From assembly GCA_902802815.1 (NCBI GenBank), contig CADCNQ010000018.1:1-52846 (forward strand): DNA of 52,846 nt, read 5' to 3'. Below, in pieces: positions 18,155 to 27,137 of this stretch. A program made the translations under genes and the position numbers. Under the pieces are notes generated by a model. The model saw nothing but the letters and a program-made list of their open reading frames with translations, searched no databases and was not told where the DNA came from. The stretch comes from an uncultured Bacteroidales bacterium. GTDB lineage: Bacteria; Bacteroidota; Bacteroidia; Bacteroidales; Bacteroidaceae. Each line of letters begins with the position of its first letter. Position 1 is the first letter of the stretch.

Positions 18155-19168
18155 TTACTCGAAACCGTTGGGGTTGTTCTTCTGCCAGTTCCAGGAGTCG
18201 CGACACATATCCTCAATACCGTACTCTGCCTCCCAACCGAGTTCGCGCTTAGCCTTCTCGGGATTACAGTAGCAGGTGGCAATATCACCCGGACGACGGG
18301 GCTTGATACTGTAAGGCACGTCAATATTGTTGACCTTGATGAAGGCATTCACAACGTCGAGTACGGAATAACCGTGTCCCGTGCCGATATTGTAGATGGC
18401 AATACCCTGCTTGCGTTCGATGCTCTGAAGGGCTGCAACGTGAGCCTTTGCAAGGTCTACCACGTGGATATAGTCACGTACGCCCGTTCCGTCGGGAGTG
18501 TCGTAGTCGTTACCGAATACACCGAGCTCTGCACGCTTACCTACAGCAACCTGTGTGATGTAGGGCATGAGATTGTTGGGGATGCCGTTGGGGTTCTCAC
18601 CGATAGTGCCGCTCTTGTGGGCACCGATGGGATTGAAGTAGCGCAACAGGACAACATTCCATTCGGGATCGGCTTTCTGAACGTCCATCAAAACTTCCTC
18701 AAGCATGGACTTGGTCTGTCCGTAGGGATTCGTGCAATGACCCTTGGGACAATCCTCTGTGATGGGGATGATGGCAGGGTCACCGTAAACTGTGGCAGAG
18801 GAGGAGAAGATGATGTTCTTGCAACCGTTCTTGCGCATAACATCAAGAAGGCAGAATGTGCCGTTCATGTTGTTCTCGTAATACTCAAGGGGCTTTACGC
18901 AACTCTCACCTACAGCCTTGAGACCGGCGAAATGGATGCAGGCGTCAAACTTGTGCTCGTCGAAGACCTTCTGCAGACCTTCCCTGTCGCGGATGTCCAC
19001 TTTGTAGAAAGGCACGCTCTTTCCGATAATCTTCTCAACGCGGGGAAGACACTTTGGAGAGGAGTTGTCGAGATTGTCCACTACGACAGCTTCATGACCT
19101 GCTGCCGAGAGTTCGATGAGAGTGTGGCTTCCAATGAAACCTGCACCTCCAGTGAGAAGAATTTTCAT
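18155..19168 (-). CDS. galE: UDP-glucose 4-epimerase
   Basis: A 337-residue cytosolic SDR enzyme interconverting UDP-glucose and UDP-galactose. The N-terminal NAD loop is ILLTGGAGFIGSHT; the catalytic set is SSSATVYG and YGQTKSMLE (Tyr/Lys). NPIGAHKSGTIGENPNGIPNNLMPY and RDYIHVVDLAKAHV are characteristic of GalE rather than of other epimerases. The ATG at 19168 opens the NAD loop directly and lies 45 bases after a full consensus promoter; the longer frame reaching 19297 is discarded because it spans two promoters. It fits use of galactose released by the neighbouring GH2 enzyme, transcribed divergently. Confidence 0.95.
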   Translation of the reverse strand: MKILLTGGAGFIGSHTLIELSAAGHEAVVVDNLDNSSPKCLPRVEKIIGKSVPFYKVDIRDREGLQKVFDEHKFDACIHFAGLKAVGESCVKPLEYYENNMNGTFCLLDVMRKNGCKNIIFSSSATVYGDPAIIPITEDCPKGHCTNPYGQTKSMLEEVLMDVQKADPEWNVVLLRYFNPIGAHKSGTIGENPNGIPNNLMPYITQVAVGKRAELGVFGNDYDTPDGTGVRDYIHVVDLAKAHVAALQSIERKQGIAIYNIGTGHGYSVLDVVNAFIKVNNIDVPYSIKPRRPGDIATCYCNPEKAKRELGWEAEYGIEDMCRDSWNWQKNNPNGFE

Positions 19169-19212
19169 GAGTTCTTGGATTTTTATTATTAGTTTTTCAT
19201 CTTTTTCCGTGA

Positions 19213-19243
19213 CAAATATATGGAAAATCTCAGAAAAGGCAAA
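19213..19243 (-). promoter_or_regulatory. Consensus promoter for galE
   Basis: Minus strand TTTG, 19 bases, then TATATTTG: an exact match to the Bacteroidales TTTG-N19-TAnnTTTG pattern. Confidence 0.75.
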
Positions 19244-19252
19244 ATTTTTCCG

Positions 19253-19260
19253 TATCTTTG
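19253..19260 (+). promoter_or_regulatory. Putative -7 box (TATCTTTG) for the GH2 operon
   Basis: TATCTTTG, 21 bases before ATG 19282 and back to back with the galE promoter, so the two divergent genes share about 110 bases of control region. Confidence 0.6.
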
Positions 19261-19281
19261 CGCGGAAAATAGTGTATTTGT

Positions 19282-21813
19282 ATGAATAAAAAAACACTTA
19301 TAGCACTTCTGACGGCGTTTGTATGGTGTGTTGGTGCATCCCATGCTCAGCAATATCAGAAGCAACGTGAGGCGCAAGTTGGACAGAATGTTCCATTGAC
19401 GTCTTTTAAGAATGCCCAGAAGATACTTTTTAACTTTGACTGGAAATTCAAACACGGGGAAGGTTCTCCCGAAGTGGAATACGACGATGCATCGTGGCGT
19501 ACGCTGAATCTGCCGCATGACTTCCAGTTTGAACTGCCCTGGCAGGAAGAGGCCGGTGGAGCACGCGGTTTCAAGCCTATGGGTGAAGGATGGTACCGTA
19601 AGACATTCAAAGCGGACTCCCTGTGGATGGGTAAGCAGGTGATGCTGGATTTCGGTGGTATAATGTACTACGGTGATGTCTACATGAACGGCAGGAAGGT
19701 GGGCAGCGCAGAATACGGATACTGCGGTTTTGAGTGCGACGTGACCAAGGCTTTGCGCTACGACACCCTGAATGTGGTGGCAGTATATGCCTCTACAGGT
19801 AAGAGGAACGGTTCCAGGTGGTACACCGGTGGCGGTCTGTATCGCGATGTGTTCATCAAGGTGCAGAATCCGACGCATATAGCCCGCCACGGTCTGTACG
19901 TCTATACACCGGAAGTCAACAGCAAGGAGGCTACCGTGCAGGTGCAGGTGGAAGTGAGCGGTTTCAAAAAGCACAACATAGAGGTGGTGGCTACGCTGTT
20001 CACGGCAGACGGGCATCAGATAGTGAGTGCACGCGACACGATGAACCAACTCACAAAGCACACCACGGACGAACTGCGTCTGATGCCTATGAAGGTGCTG
20101 GAACCGAAACTGTGGAGCCCCGAGAATCCGTATCTGTACCGTTGCCGGGCAGACGTGTTTGACGACGGCATACTGGTGGACCAGCAGGAAACGGAGTTCG
20201 GTATCCGTTCCATAGAGTACGGCACGGATTTCGGTTTCAAACTTAACGGGAAGAAGGTGTTCCTCAAAGGTATTGCCAACCATCATGATTTGGGTGCTCT
20301 GGGCGTGGCTGCCTTCGACGACGCGATAGAGAGACAGATGAGGCAGATGAAAGCTTTCGGATTCAATGCTATACGCTGTTCGCACAACCCATACAGTGAG
20401 AACTTCACCAAGATTGCAGACAGAGTGGGTCTGCTCGTGGTGGACGAACTGATTGACAAGTGGAGCGATGACGAATACTGGGGAGGCCGCCTGCCGTTCA
20501 TGTCGCTGTGGCCTTCACTGATCAGGGAATGGGTGAAGAGAGACAGAAACAGTCCTTCTGTGGTGCTGTGGAGTCTTGGCAACGAACTGCAGACACGTGC
20601 CGACTGGTCAGGTTATGATACGAACGACTGGGGTATAACGACATACAAGGTGTTCGACGTGATGCTCAAGCGCTATGATGCAACACGTCCGACGACGGTG
20701 GCACAGTTCCCTGCCCGTGCCGGTGGTATAAGGGAGGAGAAAGAGTTCAAGACATATCGTGTGGCACCGGAACTGGGTGTCGCCACAGAGGTGAACTCAT
20801 TCAACTACCAGTGGGACGCATATCCGGAATATTATAAGCATGCTCCAAATCTGATACTGTTCCAGAGTGAGGCTGTGACCAACCAGCTTGTGGCTCCGTA
20901 CTACGGTATGAACAGAGAACGCGGTGTGGGTCTGGCCTATTGGGGTGCGATAGAGTATTGGGGCGAGTCGAACAAGTGGCCCAAAAAGGGATGGAACTAC
21001 AGTTGGTTCTCACACACACTGAGACCTTATCCGCAGGCTTATCTCGTGAAGGGCGCTTTCGAACCGAACAAGCCCGTAGTGCATATCGGTGTGATGAACG
21101 GTGGTGAAAGTGTGAACTGGAACGATGTGCAGGTGGGGCAGAAAACCTACAGCGAATCGTGGAACTGGCCTGAAGGAAGCAGGAAACAGGTGTGTGCCTT
21201 TACCAATGCCGAGGAGGTGGAGCTCTTTGTCAACGGAGAATCTCAGGGATGTGTGAAGAATGATACTGCGGACGTGTTCCGTCGTGGTGTATGTGCATGG
21301 CAGGTGTCTTATGGCAAGGGAGGCCGTGTGGTTGCTGTGGCTTACAATGGCGGCAAGGAAGTGGCACGCCATGAGATTGCGACAACAGGCGGTGCAGAGC
21401 GCCTGGAGATAGAGGAAGAGGAAATAATGCCTTCAGGTGCGTTCACCGCAGACGGTATGTCGTTGAAATATCTCTGGATTAAGGCTGTGGACAGCAAGGG
21501 ACGTGTGGTGCCCGATGCCGACCAGAAGGTGACGGTGACAGTAAGCGGTGCATCGGAACTGGTGGCCCTGGATAACGGCGACCATTATACAGACGAACTG
21601 TTTATGCCGGAGAGTCATGTGATACACTCGGGATTCAGTTACTTGGGTCTTATGAACGTAGGGGAGGCTGTGATAACATCCATGACACGTTCGTTGAAAG
21701 ATGGCCGTTTGCTGGTGATATTGCGTTCGAAGCAGAAGAAAGGTAACAGTCAGGTGCAGGCTACCTCTGCATTCTTCAAACTGGTCAAGAAAGTTGTAAA
21801 GGTATTGCCATGA
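19282..21813 (+). CDS. Secreted GH2 beta-galactosidase-like glycosidase
   Basis: An 843-residue exported GH2 enzyme (signal peptide ending ASHAQ, about residue 23). It has a sugar-binding jelly-roll (WRTLNLPHDFQFELPW, GWYRKTF, FGGIMYYGDVYMNG), an Ig-like sandwich, then the TIM barrel with FLKGIANHHDLGALG, IRCSHNPYS, the acid/base in WSLGNEL (Glu435) and a likely nucleophile in LFQSEAV (about 530). Downstream are a DUF4982-like Ig domain (VELFVNGESQG) and a C-terminal sandwich with DADQKVTVTVSGASELVALDNGD typical of Bacteroidales GH2 beta-galactosidases. Galactosidase is most likely, but xylan- or pectin-side-chain activity is possible. Its stop overlaps the amidase start (ATGA). Confidence 0.88.
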   Translation: MNKKTLIALLTAFVWCVGASHAQQYQKQREAQVGQNVPLTSFKNAQKILFNFDWKFKHGEGSPEVEYDDASWRTLNLPHDFQFELPWQEEAGGARGFKPMGEGWYRKTFKADSLWMGKQVMLDFGGIMYYGDVYMNGRKVGSAEYGYCGFECDVTKALRYDTLNVVAVYASTGKRNGSRWYTGGGLYRDVFIKVQNPTHIARHGLYVYTPEVNSKEATVQVQVEVSGFKKHNIEVVATLFTADGHQIVSARDTMNQLTKHTTDELRLMPMKVLEPKLWSPENPYLYRCRADVFDDGILVDQQETEFGIRSIEYGTDFGFKLNGKKVFLKGIANHHDLGALGVAAFDDAIERQMRQMKAFGFNAIRCSHNPYSENFTKIADRVGLLVVDELIDKWSDDEYWGGRLPFMSLWPSLIREWVKRDRNSPSVVLWSLGNELQTRADWSGYDTNDWGITTYKVFDVMLKRYDATRPTTVAQFPARAGGIREEKEFKTYRVAPELGVATEVNSFNYQWDAYPEYYKHAPNLILFQSEAVTNQLVAPYYGMNRERGVGLAYWGAIEYWGESNKWPKKGWNYSWFSHTLRPYPQAYLVKGAFEPNKPVVHIGVMNGGESVNWNDVQVGQKTYSESWNWPEGSRKQVCAFTNAEEVELFVNGESQGCVKNDTADVFRRGVCAWQVSYGKGGRVVAVAYNGGKEVARHEIATTGGAERLEIEEEEIMPSGAFTADGMSLKYLWIKAVDSKGRVVPDADQKVTVTVSGASELVALDNGDHYTDELFMPESHVIHSGFSYLGLMNVGEAVITSMTRSLKDGRLLVILRSKQKKGNSQVQATSAFFKLVKKVVKVLP

Positions 21814-22562
21814 GAGTTATAGGGAAAATACTTGTTCTGGTGACAATGGTGCTGTGGGCCCAGATGGCAGTAGCCTATACTGTGGTGATAGATCCGGGAC
21901 ACGGAGGCAAGGACTCCGGTGCTATAGGTAAGATATCGAAGGAGAAGAACATAAATCTGGCTGTGGCATTGAAACTCGGGGAGATGATAGAGAAGAACTG
22001 TCCCGATGTGAAGGTGGTGTACACCAGAAAGACCGACGTGTTCATTGAATTGCATCAGAGAGCGCATATTGCAAATAAGGCCAAAGCCGACCTGTTCATT
22101 TCCGTGCATACCAATGCAATGCCGAAGAAGATAATACGTCGCGGCACAGAGACCTATACGCTGGGTATGCACCGCGCAGCAGACAATCTGGCTGTGGCAA
22201 AGCGGGAAAACTCTGTCATCACGCTGGAGAGCAACTACGAACAGAAGTACGAGGGATTCGACCCCAACAGTTCGGAGTCGTATATCATCTTCGAATTCAT
22301 GCAGGACCAGAATATGGCATCTTCCGTATCGTTCGCAAAAAGCGTGCAGGAGCAGTTTTCGAGGACCGCAGGACGAATTAACAAGGGTGTGTTTCAGGCA
22401 GGATTCCTTGTGCTGAGAGAGACATCTATGCCAAGTGTACTCATTGAGCTTGGTTATATCTCAACGCCTGACGAGGAGCAGTATCTCAACACACAGAAGG
22501 GACAGCAGGCGATGGCACAGAGTATCTTCAATGCCTTCAAGAACTATAAGAACAAGAAATAA
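21810..22562 (+). CDS. N-acetylmuramoyl-L-alanine amidase (Amidase_3)
   Basis: A 250-residue exported zinc amidase that cuts the bond between MurNAc and the stem peptide during cell separation or wall turnover. After a signal peptide (about residues 1-22) come the zinc ligands in VVIDPGHGGKDSG (His), the Glu of KEKNINLA and SVHTNAM (His), with the catalytic Glu in SVLIELGYIS. An insert with FEFMQDQNMASSVSFAKSVQEQF is normal for Bacteroidales AmiC-like enzymes. It overlaps the GH2 gene by four bases, so the two are translationally coupled although functionally unrelated; it is followed by the mlaD-like gene after about 20 bases. Confidence 0.93.
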   Translation: MRVIGKILVLVTMVLWAQMAVAYTVVIDPGHGGKDSGAIGKISKEKNINLAVALKLGEMIEKNCPDVKVVYTRKTDVFIELHQRAHIANKAKADLFISVHTNAMPKKIIRRGTETYTLGMHRAADNLAVAKRENSVITLESNYEQKYEGFDPNSSESYIIFEFMQDQNMASSVSFAKSVQEQFSRTAGRINKGVFQAGFLVLRETSMPSVLIELGYISTPDEEQYLNTQKGQQAMAQSIFNAFKNYKNKK

Positions 22563-22583
22563 AAAAATAATATTACATAGGAG

Positions 22584-23468
22584 ATGAAGAAGGAGGTAAA
22601 AATAGGTCTGTTTGGTGCCGTTGCCCTGATAGTGCTGGTGATGGGTATCAACTTCCTGAAGGGGCTTAGTGTGTTCCACATGGACAAGGTATATTACATC
22701 TCGTTCAGGAATGCAAAGGCGATTGCGAAGAGCAGTCACGTATATGCCGACGGTGTGCCCGTGGGACGTGTGACAAACCTCATCTACAACTTTCGCAAGC
22801 CGGGAAACATCCTTGTGGAGGTCAGCGTGGACCCACGCCTGGTGATGCCGATGCGGACGACAGCAGTCATTGAGACATCGCTGATGGGAGCATCAACGTT
22901 GAGCCTGATATTGGGCAGAGACAGCATGAATGTGTATCATCCGGGAGACACGATACCCGGTTCGGAGCGCCTGGGCGTGATGGAGAAAGCCAGTGACGTG
23001 GTGCCTGATTTGCATGACGTGATAAGGAAGGTGGACACATTGATAACTACAGTCAACCGCCTTGTCGGAGATCCGAATCTGCGGGAAACACTGTATAATA
23101 TAAAAGAGATAACAGCCAATCTTGCTGTTACGACGAAGAGGCTCGACAAGCTGCTTGGAGAGGACGTGCCGCAACTTGCGGCCACGTACAATGATGTGGG
23201 TAAGAATATCAACACCTTTGTGGGCAATCTCAATGACATGAATCTGCAGCAGACGATGGCATCGGTGGACAAGACGATAAAGGATGTGGATGCAATGGTG
23301 ATGGCCATACAGGATCCGAGCGGGACATTGGGCGCGCTCATGAAGGACCGTGCTTTGTATGACAACCTGAACCATACTGTGCAGTCGGCTGACTCGCTGG
23401 TTACAGACCTGAAGGCCCATCCTAAGCGTTATGTACACTTCTCTGTTTTCGGTAAGAAGGACAAGTAG
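22584..23468 (+). CDS. MlaD-type MCE-domain lipid transport protein
   Basis: A 294-residue protein with one N-terminal membrane helix (about residues 7-25) and an MCE/MlaD domain (KVYYISFRNAKAIAKSSHVYADGVPVGRV, about residues 35-120), followed by a long helical, periplasmic tail (KLLGEDVPQLAATYNDVGKN). MlaD subunits form hexamers that carry phospholipids between inner and outer membrane with MlaE/MlaF. The partner genes are not in this window. A purine-rich AGGAG lies 2 bases before the ATG, rare in this genome. It precedes a PlsC-like acyltransferase, which fits a lipid role. The gap to that gene is made of heptamers. Confidence 0.9.
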   Translation: MKKEVKIGLFGAVALIVLVMGINFLKGLSVFHMDKVYYISFRNAKAIAKSSHVYADGVPVGRVTNLIYNFRKPGNILVEVSVDPRLVMPMRTTAVIETSLMGASTLSLILGRDSMNVYHPGDTIPGSERLGVMEKASDVVPDLHDVIRKVDTLITTVNRLVGDPNLRETLYNIKEITANLAVTTKRLDKLLGEDVPQLAATYNDVGKNINTFVGNLNDMNLQQTMASVDKTIKDVDAMVMAIQDPSGTLGALMKDRALYDNLNHTVQSADSLVTDLKAHPKRYVHFSVFGKKDK

Positions 23469-23510
23469 GGTTTTAGGTTTCAAGTTTCAAGTTTCAGGTT
23501 TTAGGTTCAA
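23469..23510 (+). repeat. Six phased heptamers filling the mlaD-like/plsC-like gap
   Basis: Units GGTTTTA, GGTTTCA, AGTTTCA and GGTTCAA types occupy 23469-23510, beginning on the base after the TAG (23466-23468) and ending one base before the GTG at 23512. Confidence 0.92.
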
Positions 23511-23511
23511 G

Positions 23512-24222
23512 GTGTATAAGATATATCAGATTCTGATTCTGCCGCTGCTGTTTGTCCACAGCTTGGTGTTGTTGTTCCTGATGTGGCTCTTCTGTGTGTT
23601 GAGAATACACCGTTTAGGCACGGGATTTTTTCCACGTATGTGGGCCCGGGGACTATGCTGGCTGTTGCTGCTGAAAGTGGAGGTGCACGGACGGGAGCAC
23701 TTGAAACCGGGAGAGCACTATGTCTTCATGGCCAATCATCAGGGCATGCTTGACATTTGCATGCTCAACGGATATCTCGGACGTGAATTCAAGTGGATGA
23801 TGAAGAAGGAGTTGGGTGACGTACCGTTGTTCGGCATGGCATGCCGCGGAGCCCGCTTCGTCATGGTTGACAATACAAATGCCGGTGCAGTGCGCCGCAC
23901 TTGCAGAGAAGCGGCAGCATTGATGAAAGAGGGTTTTAGCCTGTGTCTTTTTCCGGAAGGAATGCGCACATGGGACGGACATATGAATGAGTTCAAAAAA
24001 GGAGGCTTTGTGTTGGCACAGAATGCGGGCTTCCCGATTGTGCCTATAACGATAAACGGCAGCTTTGATGCCCTGCCGAGGCAGAAGGGACTTAATTTGG
24101 TAAACCACGTGCCGCTGTCCATCACGATACATGAGGCAATACCCGTGGAAGGAAACCGTGAGGAACTTATACAGAAGGTGTATGATGCAATACATAGCAG
24201 TCTGTGTGAGGAATATAAATAA
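23512..24222 (+). CDS. plsC: 1-acyl-sn-glycerol-3-phosphate acyltransferase (PlsC-like)
   Basis: A lysophosphatidic-acid acyltransferase, adding the second acyl chain to make phosphatidic acid at the inner membrane. Motifs are ANHQGMLDI (HX4D catalytic dyad, about residue 79), a glycerophosphate loop in RGARFVMVDNTNAGAVRR and LFPEGMRTWDG, plus VPITINGS near the end. One or two hydrophobic segments lie at the N-terminus (ILPLLFVHSLVLLFLMWLF). The GTG at 23512 gives 236 residues and a normal start. The alternative ATG at 23431 lies inside the mlaD-like gene and would add 27 residues, of which 14 or so (GFKFQVSGFRFK) would be repeat-encoded; I consider it unlikely but cannot exclude it. Confidence 0.85.
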   Translation: MYKIYQILILPLLFVHSLVLLFLMWLFCVLRIHRLGTGFFPRMWARGLCWLLLLKVEVHGREHLKPGEHYVFMANHQGMLDICMLNGYLGREFKWMMKKELGDVPLFGMACRGARFVMVDNTNAGAVRRTCREAAALMKEGFSLCLFPEGMRTWDGHMNEFKKGGFVLAQNAGFPIVPITINGSFDALPRQKGLNLVNHVPLSITIHEAIPVEGNREELIQKVYDAIHSSLCEEYK

Positions 24223-24231
24223 TAAAGTAAT

Positions 24232-26169
24232 ATGAAAAAAAACAGAAACGCAGGTCGCAGGTCTGTTACGTTTCGCCAGTTTCAGAGGAAAGCATGGAGT
24301 GCATTCCGAAGCCTTACCCTTGAGGTGCGCATCGGTGTACTGACAGTGGCCACTCTCGGCAGTGTGTCATTTGTCAAGGCAGCTCCGATGTGTGATGCTG
24401 CTCCCGCAGATGCAGAGGGCATGCAGGAAGAAAGTGAGCAACTGGAGGAACTTACCGTATCAGCGACGCTTGCACCGCTCACACAATTGGAGCAGGTGCG
24501 ATTGGTTTCTGTGCTTCAGAGAGAGGATGTTCTGCGCTCTGGGGCACAGAGTGTGAATGATCTTCTTAAGTTGTTCAGCGGTGTGGATGTTCGTCAGCGA
24601 GGCCCTTATGGTGTGCAGACGGACATTTCTATTGACGGGGGTACGCACGACCAGGTGACATTACTGCTCAACGGTGTGAACATCTCCAATCCCCAAACCG
24701 GCCATCTGGCTATGGATTTACCTGTCGCGCTGGAGGATATAGAGAGGATAGAGGTGCTGGAGGGAGCGGCAAGCAGAGTGTATGGGGGGAGCAGTTACGG
24801 AGGAGCCATCAATATCGTTACACACAGAGACACGGTGAGGTCAGTGGAACTGCGTGGTGAGGGCGGTCAGTACGCAACTGTGGCAGGCAGTGCGAGAGCT
24901 GCGCTTGCAGGATGCAGTGTGTCCGGGGGATACAGCCGTTCGGATGGTGCTACGGACAACAGCGACTTCTGGAAGACGCAGGCCTTTCACAGCGGCAGGT
25001 GGAATATATTGAGATGGCAGGCCGGGTACTCTCAGAAACAATACGGTGCAAACACGTTCTATTCCACAAAGTACCCGAACCAGTGGGAAGAGAATATGCG
25101 TCTGATGGCTTCACTCGGTGCGGACTTCAAACAACTTGTCAACTCGACAACTGTCAACTGGTCAACTGACCTCTACTGGCAGCGCGACTATGATCATTAT
25201 CAGCTTGTACGCGACACACATACCGGTGAGAATGAGCATCGTACCAACGTGATAGGCGGTAAGATGAAGATGTGGTGGCAATGGGTGGCAGGTAAGACAG
25301 CCATAGCTGCTGAGGTGAGACATGAACGTTACAGCAAGGCGGAGACAGATACGTCAAGGACGGTCATACAGTGTACTCTGGAACATAACGTCACCCTTGG
25401 TGCCTGGACGCTCTCAGCAGGAGTGACGGGACAGGGTGTGATTGGGGCCACGTCAGCGAGCCCCGGATTCTATCCCGGTGTGGATGTGGCATGGCGTCCC
25501 GGAGAGGGATGGAAACTGATGCTGGGGTATAACCGTGGATACCGCCTCCCGACATTCACCGAGTTGTATTACAAGTCGCCCACCCATGAAGGCAACAGCG
25601 GACTCCCGATGGAGAAAACACATAACGTATCGTTTGCCGTGCAGTACAGGAAGGACGATATAGTGCGCGGGGTGTCAGGGACTGTGTCCGGTCGCGCTTT
25701 CTATCACAGGGGGCACGGACTCATCGACTGGGTGATGTTCTCTCCTGACGATGCCTTCCATTCGGCCAGTTTTGAACTGGACAATATGGGTGTGCAGGCA
25801 GATGTGGCGTTGAGAGGCAAGATGTGGTGGGCTAAAGCTTCCTACACATATCTGCATCAGGTGCGTCATGATGAAAGGACTGTGTATCGGAGCAACTATG
25901 CAATGGAATATCTGAGGCATAAACTGGTGGTGACGGCAGACTGGACCATGTGGCGCGGACTGGGGCTCAATGCCTCTGTGCGCTATCACGACCGTGTGGG
26001 CGATTATACACCTTATGCTACGCTCGATGTCAAGCTGCGCTGGATGGAGAAACGTTACGAGGTGTGGGTGTTGGGAAATAACATTACGGACACACATTAC
26101 ACGGATATCGGAGGTGTCCCTCAACCCGGTATCTGGGTCACTGCAGGTGTGAAATGGAGGATACTTTAG
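24232..26169 (+). CDS. TonB-dependent outer-membrane receptor, BtuB-like
   Basis: A 645-residue outer-membrane receptor. A long leader typical of Bacteroidales BtuB-like receptors (basic stretch, WSAFRSLTLEVRIGVLTVAT, about residues 22-41) precedes the hydrophobic signal core. The TonB box region is EELTVSAT (about residue 75); the plug follows with VNDLLKLFSGVDVRQRGPYG, IDGGTHDQVTLLLNGV and IERIEVLEGAASRVYG; a 22-strand barrel ends at VTAGVKWRIL. Size and plug suggest vitamin B12 or a similar corrinoid, but no B12 riboswitch lies upstream since it is the last gene of the GH2 operon. Octamers at 25133-25171 encode a loop (residues 301-313). It converges with menE, overlapping by four bases. 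Confidence 0.88.
   Translation: MKKNRNAGRRSVTFRQFQRKAWSAFRSLTLEVRIGVLTVATLGSVSFVKAAPMCDAAPADAEGMQEESEQLEELTVSATLAPLTQLEQVRLVSVLQREDVLRSGAQSVNDLLKLFSGVDVRQRGPYGVQTDISIDGGTHDQVTLLLNGVNISNPQTGHLAMDLPVALEDIERIEVLEGAASRVYGGSSYGGAINIVTHRDTVRSVELRGEGGQYATVAGSARAALAGCSVSGGYSRSDGATDNSDFWKTQAFHSGRWNILRWQAGYSQKQYGANTFYSTKYPNQWEENMRLMASLGADFKQLVNSTTVNWSTDLYWQRDYDHYQLVRDTHTGENEHRTNVIGGKMKMWWQWVAGKTAIAAEVRHERYSKAETDTSRTVIQCTLEHNVTLGAWTLSAGVTGQGVIGATSASPGFYPGVDVAWRPGEGWKLMLGYNRGYRLPTFTELYYKSPTHEGNSGLPMEKTHNVSFAVQYRKDDIVRGVSGTVSGRAFYHRGHGLIDWVMFSPDDAFHSASFELDNMGVQADVALRGKMWWAKASYTYLHQVRHDERTVYRSNYAMEYLRHKLVVTADWTMWRGLGLNASVRYHDRVGDYTPYATLDVKLRWMEKRYEVWVLGNNITDTHYTDIGGVPQPGIWVTAGVKWRIL
25133..25171 (+). repeat. 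Octamer/heptamer run inside the TonB receptor gene
   Basis: Units AACTTGTC, AACTCGAC, AACTGTC, AACTGGTC, AACTGACC, total 39 bases (13 codons), encoding QLVNSTTVNWST-like sequence. Nearly the same units form the intergenic stretch at 52553-52592. Confidence 0.85.
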
Positions 26170-27137
26170 TTTGCTGCTGCCAGTTGTCTGGCAGCGGCAC
26201 GGTCAATCTTTCCCGTTGCGGTGAGAGGAATCTCCGCCACAAGGATGACAGCCTTGATGTAGGAGTGGTGGATTTCTGAGGCCAAGGGTAGCAGTTCCGG
26301 CACCACCAGCAGTACAGCCTCTTCACCGAACTTGGCACTGGGACGCGAGGTGACGCAGAAGGAGATGTTGTCATCGGATGCTGCAAGCAGTGGACGCAGC
26401 TCCGTCTCAAGAACCTCTGTCTGCAGTTTGAGGCCGCCGCTTATGATGACATTGTCGCGGCGTCCCAGAATGCGGAAAGAACCGGAGGAAGAAAGTTCCG
26501 CAATATCATTGGTGACCAACGGCTGGGCTGACAGTGCGGGGGCATCGATGCAGAGACAGTCGTCTCTGTTAAGACTTACCGACACACCGGGCAGAGGAGT
26601 GTACCACTCCTCTGCCTTAGAACCGTTTACGCGGCGAAGGGCAATATGTGAGAGAGTTTCTGTCATCCCGTAGGAGCTCCACACCGCGTTGGGCAGTCCG
26701 TGCAGTTTCTCTTCCAATTCCGGGGAGATAGCTCCTCCTCCGATGATGAGATTCCGGATGCAGGGCAATAAAGGATGGTCGATGCTGCAGAAGACCTGGG
26801 AGGGCACCATTGCGGCAAGACCGATGCTGCATATGTCGGGATGCTCACGCTCAAGCGTCTCCAGCGGACGGTTGGAGGGTGTCACCTCCAGAAGTTGCAA
26901 TCCGCGTTCAAGAGCGCGCACCACCATCATCTTGCCCGCGATGTAGTCGCAGGAGAGGCAGAGCAGTGCGCTGTCGCCTTCGCGCAGTCCCAGGAAGTCG
27001 CAGGTCATGCGGGCGGAGGCCCTGAGACGCTCCTTGTCTGCATACAGCACTTTGGGCGCTCCTGTCGAACCGCTTGTCTGCAGCCTCACCTGTGAGGACG
27101 GGCTGCGCCACTCATTGAGAAAATCCTCTGTCGTCAT
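26166..27137 (-). CDS. menE: o-Succinylbenzoate--CoA ligase
   Basis: A 323-residue AMP-forming ligase that makes o-succinylbenzoyl-CoA in menaquinone synthesis. The phosphate loop TSGSTGAPKVL lies at about residues 20-30, the adenylate site in WSSYGMTETLSHIA, and the hinge/C-terminal lysine in IPLTATGKIDRAA. It is much shorter than the usual 450-residue enzymes because the N-terminal part is trimmed, as is normal for Bacteroidales menE. Last gene of the men operon; its ATG overlaps the menC stop (ATGA). Confidence 0.92.
   Translation of the reverse strand: MTTEDFLNEWRSPSSQVRLQTSGSTGAPKVLYADKERLRASARMTCDFLGLREGDSALLCLSCDYIAGKMMVVRALERGLQLLEVTPSNRPLETLEREHPDICSIGLAAMVPSQVFCSIDHPLLPCIRNLIIGGGAISPELEEKLHGLPNAVWSSYGMTETLSHIALRRVNGSKAEEWYTPLPGVSVSLNRDDCLCIDAPALSAQPLVTNDIAELSSSGSFRILGRRDNVIISGGLKLQTEVLETELRPLLAASDDNISFCVTSRPSAKFGEEAVLLVVPELLPLASEIHHSYIKAVILVAEIPLTATGKIDRAAARQLAAAN

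Noticed and set aside
19189..20385. 398-residue minus-strand ORF
   Set aside because: Antisense of the GH2 gene and across two promoters; composition typical of a shadow (His/Gln/Leu rich).
23431..23511. N-terminal extension of the PlsC-like protein from ATG 23431
   Set aside because: It would lie in the mlaD-like gene and the heptamer array; the GTG at 23512 gives a normal start.
24222..24232. B12 riboswitch before the BtuB-like receptor
   Set aside because: Only nine bases separate it from the plsC-like gene, and no B12-box pattern is seen.
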